From NCBI RefSeq assembly GCF_001612945.1, contig NZ_BDBK01000010.1:310001-374000 (forward strand): 64,000 bases of DNA, in the 5' to 3' direction. The notes beneath the pieces were generated by a model. It searched no databases. It saw only the letters and a list, made by a program, of their open reading frames with translations, and was not told where the DNA came from. This document shows positions 1-7,799 of the stretch, in pieces. The first letter of the stretch is position 1; every line of letters starts with the position of its first letter. This DNA is from Nocardia inohanensis NBRC 100128. GTDB lineage: Bacteria; Actinomycetota; Actinomycetes; Mycobacteriales; Mycobacteriaceae. A program made the translations under genes and the position numbers.

Positions 1-300
1 CACGTCCGCCAGCGCCCACCAGTGATCCGGATGCTGATGCGTGGTGACGATGAGCGCCACCCCGGCCGGGGCCTGCTGCCCGATCAGCTCGAGAATTCGC
101 TCCGCCTCGTTGGCCGCGTCGATGAGCAGGGTCGCGCCGGTGTTCGCGCACTGCACCAGATAGGTGTTGTTGTCCATCGCGCCGACGGACATCTTCACGA
201 TGCGCGCGCCGGGAACCTCGCGTAGCTGCGCGTTCGAACCGGGGGCGACATGACCCGTGTAGGGGGTTTCGATCGTGATCACGTCCTCGATCGTAGTCAT
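1..300 (-). CDS. MBL-fold metallo-hydrolase (N-terminal part, cut by left edge)
   Basis: Translating the minus strand from the ATG at 298-300 gives an open frame of 100 codons that runs off the left edge. After about 30 residues comes the metallo-beta-lactamase fold start (MDNNTYLV), then a strand ending in TTHQHPDHW, which is the T-H-x-H-x-D-H zinc-binding signature of glyoxalase II-like hydrolases. It is divergent from the TPM-domain gene, with a 63-bp gap between the two starts. Substrate cannot be told from this fragment. It is too short after truncation to place among thiolesterases, lactonases or others. Confidence 0.75.
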   Translation of the reverse strand, partial: MTTIEDVITIETPYTGHVAPGSNAQLREVPGARIVKMSVGAMDNNTYLVQCANTGATLLIDAANEAERILELIGQQAPAGVALIVTTHQHPDHWWALADV

Positions 301-363
301 CGCCGCCGACACGGGTGCGCGGAAGAATCTCCGGCGCCCGGTACGGGCGGATAGATTCGTGGA

Positions 364-2340
364 ATGCGGCAATCGAATCGGCCCCTGACGCTGATCGTCA
401 CCGGAATTCTGCTGGCTCTGGCCGGGCTCGGTCTCGGCGCGGGCGTGGCGGGCGCGGAGCAGCCGCAGCGGTTGCCCACCTATGTGACCGATCAGGCCGG
501 GGCCTTGCGTGGCGGGCAGGCCGCGGAGCTTCAGGCGGCCATCGACGCGCTGTACGCGAAAGACCATGAGCGGCTGTGGGTTGTGTACGTGCGGGACTTC
601 TCCGGCATGGATGCGCAGGCGTGGGGTGAGCAGACGGCGCGGCTCTCCAACTTCGGCGATCGCGATGTGCTGCTGTCGGTGGCGACCGAGGATCGGGCCT
701 ACGCCTTCACCGGGACCACGCCGGAATCGGTGAGCGACAAGGAAGTCGACCGGCTGCTGGTCGACAAGGTGGAACCGGAACTGCGCGCCGGTGATTGGGC
801 CGGTGCGGGATTGGCCGCGGCCGACGGGCTCTCCGCCGCCATGAACGGTTCCGGCGGCGTGAGCTTCCTGACATTGACGGTGATCGCGCTGGTCGTGATT
901 CTCGCGGTCGTCGGGCTCTGGCTCTGGTCGCGCGGCCGCCATGCCCGCCGCGCCGAGGCCGAACTGGAGGCGGCGCGCAAGGTCGATCCCACCGATACCG
1001 CGGCCCTCGCCGCGCTTCCGCTGGGCAGCCTCGACACCCGGTCGAAGGAGGTGCTCGTCGATGCGGACAACGCGATTCGCACCAGCATCGAGGAATTGCG
1101 CTTGGCCACCGACGAATTCGGCGCGTCCGCGACCTCGCCGTTCACCTCGGCCCTGGAAGCCGCGAAAACCGCGCTCGCCAAAGCGTTCTCGATCCGTCAG
1201 CAGCTGGACGACGACATCCCGGAGACGCCGGACGAGCAGCGCCGCATGCTGGTCGACCTGATCAGCACCTGCGGCCGCGCCGATCGCGAACTCGACGCCA
1301 AGGTCGCCGAGTTCGATGCCATGCGCAACCTGCTCATCAATGCCGGCCAGCGCCTCGACGCCCTCACCCAGGCGGTCGTGGAATTGACCACTCGCGTACC
1401 GAATTCCGATGCCACCCTCGCCGGACTCGTTGCCGCGCAACCGGCGTCGGTGCTCGCGCCCGTGCGCGACAATATCGGCATGGCCCGCGAGCGCATCGCC
1501 TTCGCCGAGCGCGGGATAGCGGACGGCCGGGCCGCGATCGCCAAACCGGTCGGCCAGCAGGGCGCGGCGGTGGCGGCCATTCGCGGCGCGGAATCGGCCG
1601 TGGACGCCGCCCGCAAACTCCTCGACGCCGTCGACACCGCCGCCACCGATATCGACCAGGCCCGCGCCGGATTACCCGGCATCATCGCCGAATTGGACCG
1701 CGACCTGGCCACCGCCGCCACCCTCACCACCCACGGCGGCCCCGAACTCGCCACCGCGACAGCCGCCGCCCGCACCGCCCGCGATCAGGCGAACGCCTCC
1801 GGCGCGACGAACCCCCTCGGCGCCTTCCAGCAGGCGGTAGCCGCGGACACCGACCTGGACAAGGCGATCGCCACCGCCACCGATCGCAAACTCGCCGACG
1901 ACGAACTCCGCCGCCGCCTCGACCAAGCCCTCACCGCCGCACAAAGCCAGATCAACGCCGCCTCCGACTTCATCTCCACCCGCCGCGGCGGCGTAGACGC
2001 CGAACCCCGCACCCGCCTCGCCGAAGCCCAGCGCAACCTCGACCAAGCCACCCAGCTCGCGAATTCCGAACCCGCCCAAGCCCTCCCCTACGCCCAGCGC
2101 GCCGCCGAACTCGGCACCCGAGCCCTGCACACCGCCCAAGCCGCCGTCCAGCAATGGCAAGCCGCCCAATCCACCCCGAACTCCCAAACCGGAGCCATCC
2201 TCGGCGGCATCCTCATCGACGGCATGCTCCGCGGCATGAGCGGAACTCACCGAAGCGGCGGCTCAGGCGGCGGCTACGCCCCCGGCTCCTTCGGCGGCTC
2301 CAACGGCTCCCGCCGCATCAGCCGAGGCGGCCGCTTCTAA
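364..2340 (+). CDS. TPM-domain membrane protein with long coiled-coil region (Rv2345-like)
   Basis: The 658-residue product starts with a signal peptide (residues 1-30, ending near AGA). Residues about 35-165 form a TPM domain (YVTDQAGAL, LLSVATEDRAYAF), as in extracytoplasmic TPM/YgcG proteins. One membrane segment lies near residues 166-188, and an Ala/Arg-rich helical region of about 400 residues follows. The C-terminus is Gly/Ser-rich (GGSGGGYAPGSFGGS) and ends basic. Length and layout match M. tuberculosis Rv2345. The TPM domain should sit outside the membrane and the helical part inside. Function in actinobacteria is not established; TPM domains are linked to photosystem repair in plants and to phosphatase activity in vitro. 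The 3' end meets the response-regulator gene convergently across a palindromic element. Confidence 0.8.
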   Translation: MRQSNRPLTLIVTGILLALAGLGLGAGVAGAEQPQRLPTYVTDQAGALRGGQAAELQAAIDALYAKDHERLWVVYVRDFSGMDAQAWGEQTARLSNFGDRDVLLSVATEDRAYAFTGTTPESVSDKEVDRLLVDKVEPELRAGDWAGAGLAAADGLSAAMNGSGGVSFLTLTVIALVVILAVVGLWLWSRGRHARRAEAELEAARKVDPTDTAALAALPLGSLDTRSKEVLVDADNAIRTSIEELRLATDEFGASATSPFTSALEAAKTALAKAFSIRQQLDDDIPETPDEQRRMLVDLISTCGRADRELDAKVAEFDAMRNLLINAGQRLDALTQAVVELTTRVPNSDATLAGLVAAQPASVLAPVRDNIGMARERIAFAERGIADGRAAIAKPVGQQGAAVAAIRGAESAVDAARKLLDAVDTAATDIDQARAGLPGIIAELDRDLATAATLTTHGGPELATATAAARTARDQANASGATNPLGAFQQAVAADTDLDKAIATATDRKLADDELRRRLDQALTAAQSQINAASDFISTRRGGVDAEPRTRLAEAQRNLDQATQLANSEPAQALPYAQRAAELGTRALHTAQAAVQQWQAAQSTPNSQTGAILGGILIDGMLRGMSGTHRSGGSGGGYAPGSFGGSNGSRRISRGGRF

Positions 2341-2343
2341 CCT

Positions 2344-2406
2344 CCGCGAGCGTGAATTGGTTGCGGCGACACGCCGCAAATCCCCGCAACCAATTCACAC
2401 TCGCGG
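2344..2406. repeat. Palindromic element, copy 1 (23-bp arms, 17-nt loop)
   Basis: The arms 2344-2366 and 2384-2406 are inverted copies matching at 22 of 23 positions, around a 17-nt loop. The shared inner core is GTGAATTGGTTGCGG. It sits between the convergent TPM and response-regulator genes, where a transcript from either side would fold into a long stem. A second element with the same inner TGGTTGCGG and the same 17-nt loop lies at 32177-32235, also between convergent genes. Likely role: bidirectional terminator or mobile palindromic repeat. Confidence 0.75.
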
Positions 2407-2423
2407 GGTGGGGGTGGGGTGGG

Positions 2424-3029
2424 TTAGAGCCAGCCCAGGCGTTCGGCGGCTCGTGCGGCCTCGGCGCGGGTGCGGGTGCCCGTTTTGCCGATGGCGGCGG
2501 AGAGGTGGTTGCGGACGGTGCCTTCCGATAGGTGGAGGGATTTCGCGATGGCTCCCGCTGTTGCGCCGTCTGCGGCTGCGGCGAGTACTTCGCGTTCGCG
2601 GGCGGTGAGCGGTGAGGTTCCGGCGGTGAGGGTTTCGGTGGCGAGGGCGGGGTCGATCACGCGCAGGCCCATATTTACGCGGCGGACGGCGTCGGCGAGT
2701 TCGCGGGCGGGGGTGTCCTTGACGACGAAACCGCTCGCGCCGGCGTCGATGGCGCGGCGCAGGTATCCGGGGCGGCCGAAGGTGGTGACCATGAGGATGC
2801 GGACCGCCGGGAATTTCGCGTGTACCTCGGCGGCGGCCGAAATGCCGTCCATGCCGGGCATTTCCACGTCCAGGAGCGCGACGTCGGGGGTGCTGCGTTC
2901 GACTGCCGCCAGTACTTCGTCGCCGCGCCCGACCTCGGCCACGATCTCCAGATCGGGTTCCAGGCCGAGCAGGGCCGCGAGCGCCCCGCGCACCAGGGCC
3001 TGATCGTCGGCGAGCAGCAGTTTTATCAT
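2424..3029 (-). CDS. NarL/LuxR-family response regulator
   Basis: The 201-residue product has a receiver domain (residues 1-120: acidic pair D8-D9, phospho-acceptor D54 in LLDVEMPGMDG, conserved K in FVVKD). A C-terminal LuxR-type helix-turn-helix follows (residues about 140-200: LTAREREVLAAAADG, LSEGTVRNHLS). Its start overlaps the kinase stop by an ATGA tetranucleotide, so it is the last gene of an ABC-ATPase / permease / kinase / regulator operon. DesK/DesR-type pairs next to ABC-2 exporters usually respond to membrane or drug stress and activate their own exporter. The 26-bp palindrome at 5991-6016 upstream of the operon is its most likely binding site (inference). Confidence 0.92.
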   Translation of the reverse strand: MIKLLLADDQALVRGALAALLGLEPDLEIVAEVGRGDEVLAAVERSTPDVALLDVEMPGMDGISAAAEVHAKFPAVRILMVTTFGRPGYLRRAIDAGASGFVVKDTPARELADAVRRVNMGLRVIDPALATETLTAGTSPLTAREREVLAAAADGATAGAIAKSLHLSEGTVRNHLSAAIGKTGTRTRAEAARAAERLGWL

Positions 3030-4231
3030 TCCTTCTCCTTGTCCGCCGGAAAGCTTGCCAGCACTCGCAATCCGCCTTCGGGACGGTCGGCCAGGGTGAG
3101 GGTGCCGCCGGTGGCGCGGACGCGCTCGCGCAGGCCGGACAATCCGGAGCCGAATTTCGCGCCGTCCCCCAATCCCACACCGTCATCGGCGATTTCGATG
3201 CTCGTCGGGGTAACGCGCACGACCGTGTGCCGGGCTCCGCTGTGCCGCACGATATTGGTGACCGATTCGCGCAGCACCCAGCCGAACACCACGCTGTTGC
3301 GGATCGGCAGGTCGTCGCTGTCGGGCAGTTCGGCTTCGATTCCGGCCGCGCGCAGGGCCGTTCGCGCATTCGCCAGTTCGCCGGCCAGGGATACCTCGCG
3401 CAGGCCGCCGACGGTGGTGCGCACGCTCGCCAGCGATTCCCGGGCCAGCTTCTCGATATCGGCCAGCTCGGTTTTGGCGCGTTCGGTGTCGATATCGATC
3501 AGCCGTTGCGCCAGTTCGGTTTTCACCGTGATGACGGTCAGCGAATGCCCGAGGATGTCGTGCACGTCGCGCCCGACCCGCAGGCGCTCCTCGGCCACCG
3601 CCAGCTCGGTGAGCCGTTTGCGCGCCGCCTCGAGCTGCTGGTTGCGGGTGATCACCTGCCGGACGCCGCCCACCGCGAACGATCCCATCGCGATGGACTG
3701 CATGGTCGAATAGTCCGGCGGCGCACCGGCGATCAGCTGCGGCAGCACCGTCGCGGCGAGCAACAGCACGACGATCAGCGGCACCGCGCGGGTGAGCGGC
3801 AGGTTGAACACCACGAACGTGGCGATATAGACGGTCAGCGGGACCACGTCCCATCGCAAGGTCACCGCGGCCGCCAGCACCAGCACGCTCAGCACGGCCA
3901 CCGGCACGAACACCAGCCGCTCGTCCGGGCTCGGCCACGACTCCCGCCGCGACGGGCTGCGCAGCATCACCCAGAACGCGCCGATGTAGCAGACCCCGAA
4001 GGCCGTGACCACCAGCAGGCTGTAGACGCGGGCCACCGGATCGTCCAGTTGCCAGGCTTCGTGCAGCGGGTTGTACAGGTACACCGACCAGATGGCCGCG
4101 AATACCCAGCCGATCCGCCGCCGCCGCGCGATTACCTCATCCACGATGCCGGACGCTACCGCAGGCAGCGGCCGGGCGAGCCGCCGCCGCGGCCCGGTGC
4201 GCGGGTCCGCGGCGATCGGGGCGGCCGGCAT
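3026..4231 (-). CDS. NarL-type sensor histidine kinase (HisKA_3, DesK-like)
   Basis: The product is a 401-residue membrane kinase. The chosen ATG at 4229-4231 lies just past the permease stop; the frame stays open upstream but only as a shadow of the permease gene. Membrane segments fill about residues 35-190. A dimerisation/phosphoacceptor helix carries RDVHDILGHSL (phospho-His in the HD dipeptide typical of HisKA_3), and the HATPase region has an N box (RESVTNIVRHS) and G boxes (DDGVGLGDG, GSGLSGLRERV). It is translationally coupled to the response regulator. The signal sensed is unknown; the multi-spanning N-terminus with no large external domain suggests intramembrane sensing. Confidence 0.93.
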   Translation of the reverse strand: MPAAPIAADPRTGPRRRLARPLPAVASGIVDEVIARRRRIGWVFAAIWSVYLYNPLHEAWQLDDPVARVYSLLVVTAFGVCYIGAFWVMLRSPSRRESWPSPDERLVFVPVAVLSVLVLAAAVTLRWDVVPLTVYIATFVVFNLPLTRAVPLIVVLLLAATVLPQLIAGAPPDYSTMQSIAMGSFAVGGVRQVITRNQQLEAARKRLTELAVAEERLRVGRDVHDILGHSLTVITVKTELAQRLIDIDTERAKTELADIEKLARESLASVRTTVGGLREVSLAGELANARTALRAAGIEAELPDSDDLPIRNSVVFGWVLRESVTNIVRHSGARHTVVRVTPTSIEIADDGVGLGDGAKFGSGLSGLRERVRATGGTLTLADRPEGGLRVLASFPADKEKE

Positions 4232-4232
4232 G

Positions 4233-4991
4233 TCAGCGTGCCGTGTCGCGGCGGAAGAGCAGGACCGCGCCGGCGGTGAAGACGCTCGCCCAGACCAGCA
4301 CGTTGAGTACGGCCAGCGCCACCGAGCCCGCGCCGGGTTCGGCGAACGGGGCGCGGGCCAGCACCGCCACACCGTTCGTGGGGATGAACTTCGACAGGGT
4401 TTCGAACCAGCCGTGCAGCGGCATGAACAGCCCGCCCGCGAAGGACAGCAGCGCCAGCGCGGGGCCGAGCAGCTGCATGACGTTCTCCGAGGGCAGCAGG
4501 TAGCCCATGAACAGGCCGAAGGCGGCGAAGACCAACGCGCCGAGCCAGGCGACCAGGAAGCAGGCGATCCAGGCCGAGGCGGGCAGTTGCGCACCGGCGA
4601 ACGCGCCGACCGCGAAAACCACGGCGACTGAGAATAATCCGAGCGTCATGGCCAGGGTGATCTTGACGGCGATATAGGTGAGTGGCCGCAGCGGGGTCAG
4701 CCGCAGCTGCCGGGTCCAGCCCAGCGCGCGTTCGACCGCGACCGCCGCCCCGCCGCTGGTGGTGGCCAGCAGCGCGCCGTAGACGGCCATGGAGACCATG
4801 ACGTAGCCGGTCACATTGCCGGATCCGAACTGCTGGGTTTTGTAGTCGCCCTGGGTGCCGAAGATGACGAAGAACAGCGGCGGCAGGATGAGCGAGAAGA
4901 TCAGGGTGCGCTTGTTGCGCAGCATCCGCCGCATCTCCAGCACCAGGAATGCGGGTGAGATGCCGCCGGGCCGGATCGCCAGGGTGGTCAT
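4233..4991 (-). CDS. ABC-2 type exporter permease
   Basis: The product has 252 residues from the ATG at 4989-4991, which overlaps the ATPase stop as ATGA. It has about six membrane helices (for example LIFSLILPPLFFVIFG, LGLFSVAVVFAVGAF, VLNVLVWASVFTAGAVLLF). Between helices 2 and 3 is the cytosolic RALGWTRQLRLTPLRPL element, a hallmark of DrrB/ABC2-membrane permeases. It should pair with the adjacent ATPase as a half-transporter exporting a drug, lipid or antimicrobial. An open frame reaches 5495, but that part is antisense-type shadow of the ATPase gene and was excluded. Confidence 0.9.
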   Translation of the reverse strand: MTTLAIRPGGISPAFLVLEMRRMLRNKRTLIFSLILPPLFFVIFGTQGDYKTQQFGSGNVTGYVMVSMAVYGALLATTSGGAAVAVERALGWTRQLRLTPLRPLTYIAVKITLAMTLGLFSVAVVFAVGAFAGAQLPASAWIACFLVAWLGALVFAAFGLFMGYLLPSENVMQLLGPALALLSFAGGLFMPLHGWFETLSKFIPTNGVAVLARAPFAEPGAGSVALAVLNVLVWASVFTAGAVLLFRRDTAR

Positions 4992-5938
4992 CGGTGGTCT
5001 CCCGTCGTGGTGAGGGCCAGGAAGGCATCCTCGAGGTTGTGCCCGGAGATCTCCAGGTCGACGGCCGGGGTGGCGGTCAGCAGATAACGCGCCACGCTGT
5101 CGGATTCCTTGGCGCGCACGATGATCCGGTTGCCGCGCTGCTCCACGTGGTCGACGCCGGGCAGGCGCAGCAGCGTGGCCACATCCGCGTCCGGCAGAGT
5201 GGCGCTGACGGTGCGGCCCGCGGCGAGGTTCTTGATCTGCGCGGCGCTGCCGTCCGCGACCACCCGGCCCGCGCGCACCAGCACGATGCGATCGGCGTAG
5301 GCGTCGGCCTCGTCGAGGTAGTGGGTGGCGAACAGCACGGTGCGCCCGGCGCCGGCGTCCTGCCGGATGGCGTGCCAGAAGTCGCGCCGCCCTTCCACAT
5401 CCATGCCGGTGGTGGGTTCGTCCAGGACGATCAGATCCGGGTTCGGCAGCAGGGCGAGGGCGAAGCGCAACCGCTGCTGCTGGCCGCCGGAGCATTTGCC
5501 GACCGGGCGATCGGCGATATCGTCGATGCCCGCGCGGACGAGGACCTCCGCGACCGGGCGGGGCGCGGTGTGCAGGGTGGCGATGAGCTGGACGGTCTCG
5601 GCGACGGTGAGATCCGGGAGCAGCCCGCCCGATTGCAGCACCGCCGAAACCCGGCCCGCCGCAATGGCATCGGCGGGGTCGCCGCCCAGCACCCGGACCT
5701 CGCCCGCATCCGGACGGGTCAGGCCGAGCATCATGTCGATGGTGGTGGTCTTGCCGGCTCCGTTCGGGCCGAGGAAGGCGACGATCTCGCCGGGCCGCAC
5801 GGTCAATTCCAGGCCGTCGACCGCCCGCACCTCCCCCGTGCCGGAGCCGAAAACCTTGACCAGCCCCCGGATTTCGACCGCCGGGGTCAGCGACTCACCG
5901 GTCGCCGCCGCGGCGGGCCGGTCAGCAGTAGATTTCAT
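4988..5938 (-). CDS. ABC transporter ATP-binding protein (DrrA-like)
   Basis: The 316-residue ATPase has Walker A GPNGAGKTTT (residues about 57-66), a Q loop (SAVLQSGGLL), signature CSGGQQQRLRFALAL, Walker B LIVLDEPTTGMD and a switch His (LFATHYLDEADAYADRI). A C-terminal extension of about 80 residues is typical of drug-exporter ATPases. It is the first gene of the operon. A GGAGGT sequence abuts the ATG with almost no spacing, and no other start codon lies before the domain, so initiation may be unusual here. The 26-bp palindrome lies about 50 bp upstream. Product exported: unknown. Confidence 0.93.
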   Translation of the reverse strand: MKSTADRPAAAATGESLTPAVEIRGLVKVFGSGTGEVRAVDGLELTVRPGEIVAFLGPNGAGKTTTIDMMLGLTRPDAGEVRVLGGDPADAIAAGRVSAVLQSGGLLPDLTVAETVQLIATLHTAPRPVAEVLVRAGIDDIADRPVGKCSGGQQQRLRFALALLPNPDLIVLDEPTTGMDVEGRRDFWHAIRQDAGAGRTVLFATHYLDEADAYADRIVLVRAGRVVADGSAAQIKNLAAGRTVSATLPDADVATLLRLPGVDHVEQRGNRIIVRAKESDSVARYLLTATPAVDLEISGHNLEDAFLALTTTGDHR

Positions 5939-5990
5939 ACCTCCACTGTCGGCGGTGTGGGTCGCCGAGACCTCGGCCGACCGTCACGAC

Positions 5991-6016
5991 CTGCCCATGA
6001 CAGATGTCATGGGCAG
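5991..6016. promoter_or_regulatory. 26-bp perfect palindrome upstream of ABC/two-component operon
   Basis: The arms CTGCCCATGACA (5991-6002) and TGTCATGGGCAG (6005-6016) are exact inverted copies around a 2-bp centre. It lies about 52 bp upstream of the ATPase ATG, a suitable distance for an activator or repressor site. The NarL-type regulator encoded by the same operon is the natural candidate to bind it (inference). It could also fold as a short hairpin, but no T-run follows it. Confidence 0.6.
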
Positions 6017-6020
6017 CTCG

Positions 6021-6188
6021 CCGTCCCGGCACGCTGCCTCCTCCCCGTCCCGGCACGCTGCCTCCTCCCCGTCCCGGCACGCTGCCTCCTCCCCGTCCCG
6101 GCACGCTGCCTCCTCGCCGGCCCCGCACGGTGCCTCCTCGCCGGCCCGGCACGCTGCCTCCTCGCCGGCCCGGCACGATGCCGCCTCG
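6021..6188. repeat. 24-bp tandem repeat array, seven copies (minisatellite)
   Basis: Seven head-to-tail 24-bp units start at 6021, 6045, 6069, 6093, 6117, 6141 and 6165. Copies 1-3 are identical and copies 4-7 diverge stepwise towards the right. The unit core is CCCGGCACGCTGCCTCCTC. There are no spacers, so it is not a CRISPR array. The gap 5939-6256 between the ATPase start and the oxidoreductase stop otherwise contains only the palindrome described separately. Reading frames through the repeat are open on both strands only because 24 is a multiple of 3. No gene is supported here. Confidence 0.9.
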
Positions 6189-6256
6189 CGGTTTCGGCCC
6201 AGGATGCCGGAACCGCGGGAGGTCGGAATCGACCCGGAACCCGGACGACGGGGTTG

Positions 6257-7720
6257 TCAGGCGAACATCGTGACGGAGTGGAAGCCGCCCGGGCCGAGAG
6301 GGTAGGGCGGGCGGACATGGCCGTCCTGAACTTCGCCCGAGCGGCTGGTGACGCGCGCTTCGATGATGTGTTCGCCGGGCGTCAGATCCACCACGGTGCG
6401 CCAGCGCCGCCAGGCCGCCGGGGCGATCTCGGAGCCGAGTTCCACCGGGAGCCAATCGGTTTCGTCGACGCGAATCTCCACCCCCGACACCCCTTGCGGC
6501 GGGGCCCAGGCCACGCCGGCGACGGTGCATTTGCCGCCGAATCCGGGTGTGGCACAGGCGGCGACGTCGATGCGGGCTTGCGGGCGCACCCAGATCGGTT
6601 CGCTGGGCCAGCCCCGCTTCCACCAGTAGTCGACCTGGCTGTCGTCGGAGAGTTCCAGTCCGGCAAGCCATTTCGCGCCGGTGTACTGGCCGTAGAGGCC
6701 GGGGACGAAAACCCGGGCCGGGAAGCCGTGCTCGGGTGGCAGCGGTTCGCCGTTCATGCCGATGACCAGGTAGCCGGGCCATTCGCCGGTGCGCAGCGGT
6801 TCCAAGGGCAGCGAGATGGTGTAGCCGTCGACGGCGCGGGTGACCAGGCGGGTGGCGCCGGGTTCGGGCATGGCGTGGTCGAACAGGGCGGTCAGCGGGA
6901 CACCCAGCCAGCGGGCGTTGCCGGCGCGGCCGGAGCCGGCGGTGTTGTGCACGCACACCATGACCGCGTCGAATTCCACCGCCTGCTCGGCCAGATCGGC
7001 GAGCGAGAGCCGCAGCGGGTGCGCGACTTTACCTCCGATGGAGAGCCGCCACTGGGCGGGGTCGATGCGCGGCGGGCGCGAATTCACGTCCGCCACATAG
7101 AATTTGCCCGCCCGGGTGATCAGCGGCGACAGGCCCGGTTCGGTGCCGAAGCCGTCCTCGGGGATCGGGGTGTGCGAGCCCATCGGCCCCACCTTCCGGA
7201 CCCGTTCGGCATGCGCGCGATCGGCGCGGCGAAGCAGGACTTCGGCTCCGGCGAGCAGCCCGGCACCCGTTGCCGCCCACAGCAATCCGCCGCCGAAGCC
7301 CACCCGTTCGCGTCGCAGCCCGGCCCGCAGTACCGCCGCCGCGGCGAGCCCGCCGACGGCCCCGGCCACCGGCTGGTTCGCACCGCGCGATGCGACCGCG
7401 GCGGCTCCGGCGCCGAATCCGCCCACGGCGAGCCCGCGCAGTCGATCCGGGAGCGCCGCCATGCCGGCGGTCGCCGCCACCGCCCCCAGCACCACACCGA
7501 ACCGGGTGGTCTCCTTGTCGTGCCTTCCGGCCGTGGCGACGGTCGCCTCGACCACCGGCGTCGGCGCGGTATCCGCCAGCAGTCGCCCGACCCCGTCGAT
7601 CACCGAGCCGCCCTGCGCGGCGGCGATCAGCTCACCCGCGCCGAGCGCGCCCAGCCCCACCGCCGCCGAACCCAGTAACGACCGCTTTCCCTTGACCGAC
7701 ACAGCACGACCTTCCGTCAC
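6257..7720 (-). CDS. Membrane-anchored molybdopterin-dependent oxidoreductase (sulfite oxidase fold)
   Basis: The 487-residue product has a GTG start and a hydrophobic N-terminal half (residues about 10-170) with several Ala/Gly-rich membrane helices. From about residue 185 comes an oxidoreductase molybdopterin-binding domain: WRLSIGGKV, then MVCVHNTAGSGRAGNARW, whose Cys is the expected molybdenum ligand, GVPLTALF, and FPARVFVPGLYGQYTGAKW. A C-terminal Mo-co dimerisation-like domain follows (GVAWAPPQGVSGVEIRVD). It resembles the multi-spanning sulfite-oxidase-family proteins of actinobacteria (Rv0218 type). The substrate is not known; the catalytic domain should face outside. It lies 79 bp downstream of the NRPS stop in the same orientation, but a link to that pathway is not shown. 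Confidence 0.85.
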   Translation of the reverse strand: MTEGRAVSVKGKRSLLGSAAVGLGALGAGELIAAAQGGSVIDGVGRLLADTAPTPVVEATVATAGRHDKETTRFGVVLGAVAATAGMAALPDRLRGLAVGGFGAGAAAVASRGANQPVAGAVGGLAAAAVLRAGLRRERVGFGGGLLWAATGAGLLAGAEVLLRRADRAHAERVRKVGPMGSHTPIPEDGFGTEPGLSPLITRAGKFYVADVNSRPPRIDPAQWRLSIGGKVAHPLRLSLADLAEQAVEFDAVMVCVHNTAGSGRAGNARWLGVPLTALFDHAMPEPGATRLVTRAVDGYTISLPLEPLRTGEWPGYLVIGMNGEPLPPEHGFPARVFVPGLYGQYTGAKWLAGLELSDDSQVDYWWKRGWPSEPIWVRPQARIDVAACATPGFGGKCTVAGVAWAPPQGVSGVEIRVDETDWLPVELGSEIAPAAWRRWRTVVDLTPGEHIIEARVTSRSGEVQDGHVRPPYPLGPGGFHSVTMFA

Positions 7721-7799
7721 TCCCCGATTGTCACTGCCATTCTTCCCCAGCCCGAAGGTGTGCCAGCGGGATTCGCCGAGTGGATCCGCGCGGGATCGG

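Noticed and set aside
6021-6188. CRISPR-like short repeats
   Set aside because: Units abut each other with no spacers and no cas genes are present.
5922-6956. 344-codon minus-strand frame encoding GRGGGSVP repeats through the 24-bp array
   Set aside because: It overlaps the oxidoreductase gene in another frame, has no conserved domain, and the periodic peptide is a trivial result of a repeat unit divisible by three.
4949-7678. 909-codon plus-strand open frame across the ABC operon and oxidoreductase
   Set aside because: It is antisense to two well-supported genes, is Arg/Gly/His-rich without domains, and stays open because of the high-GC codon pattern and the 24-bp repeat.
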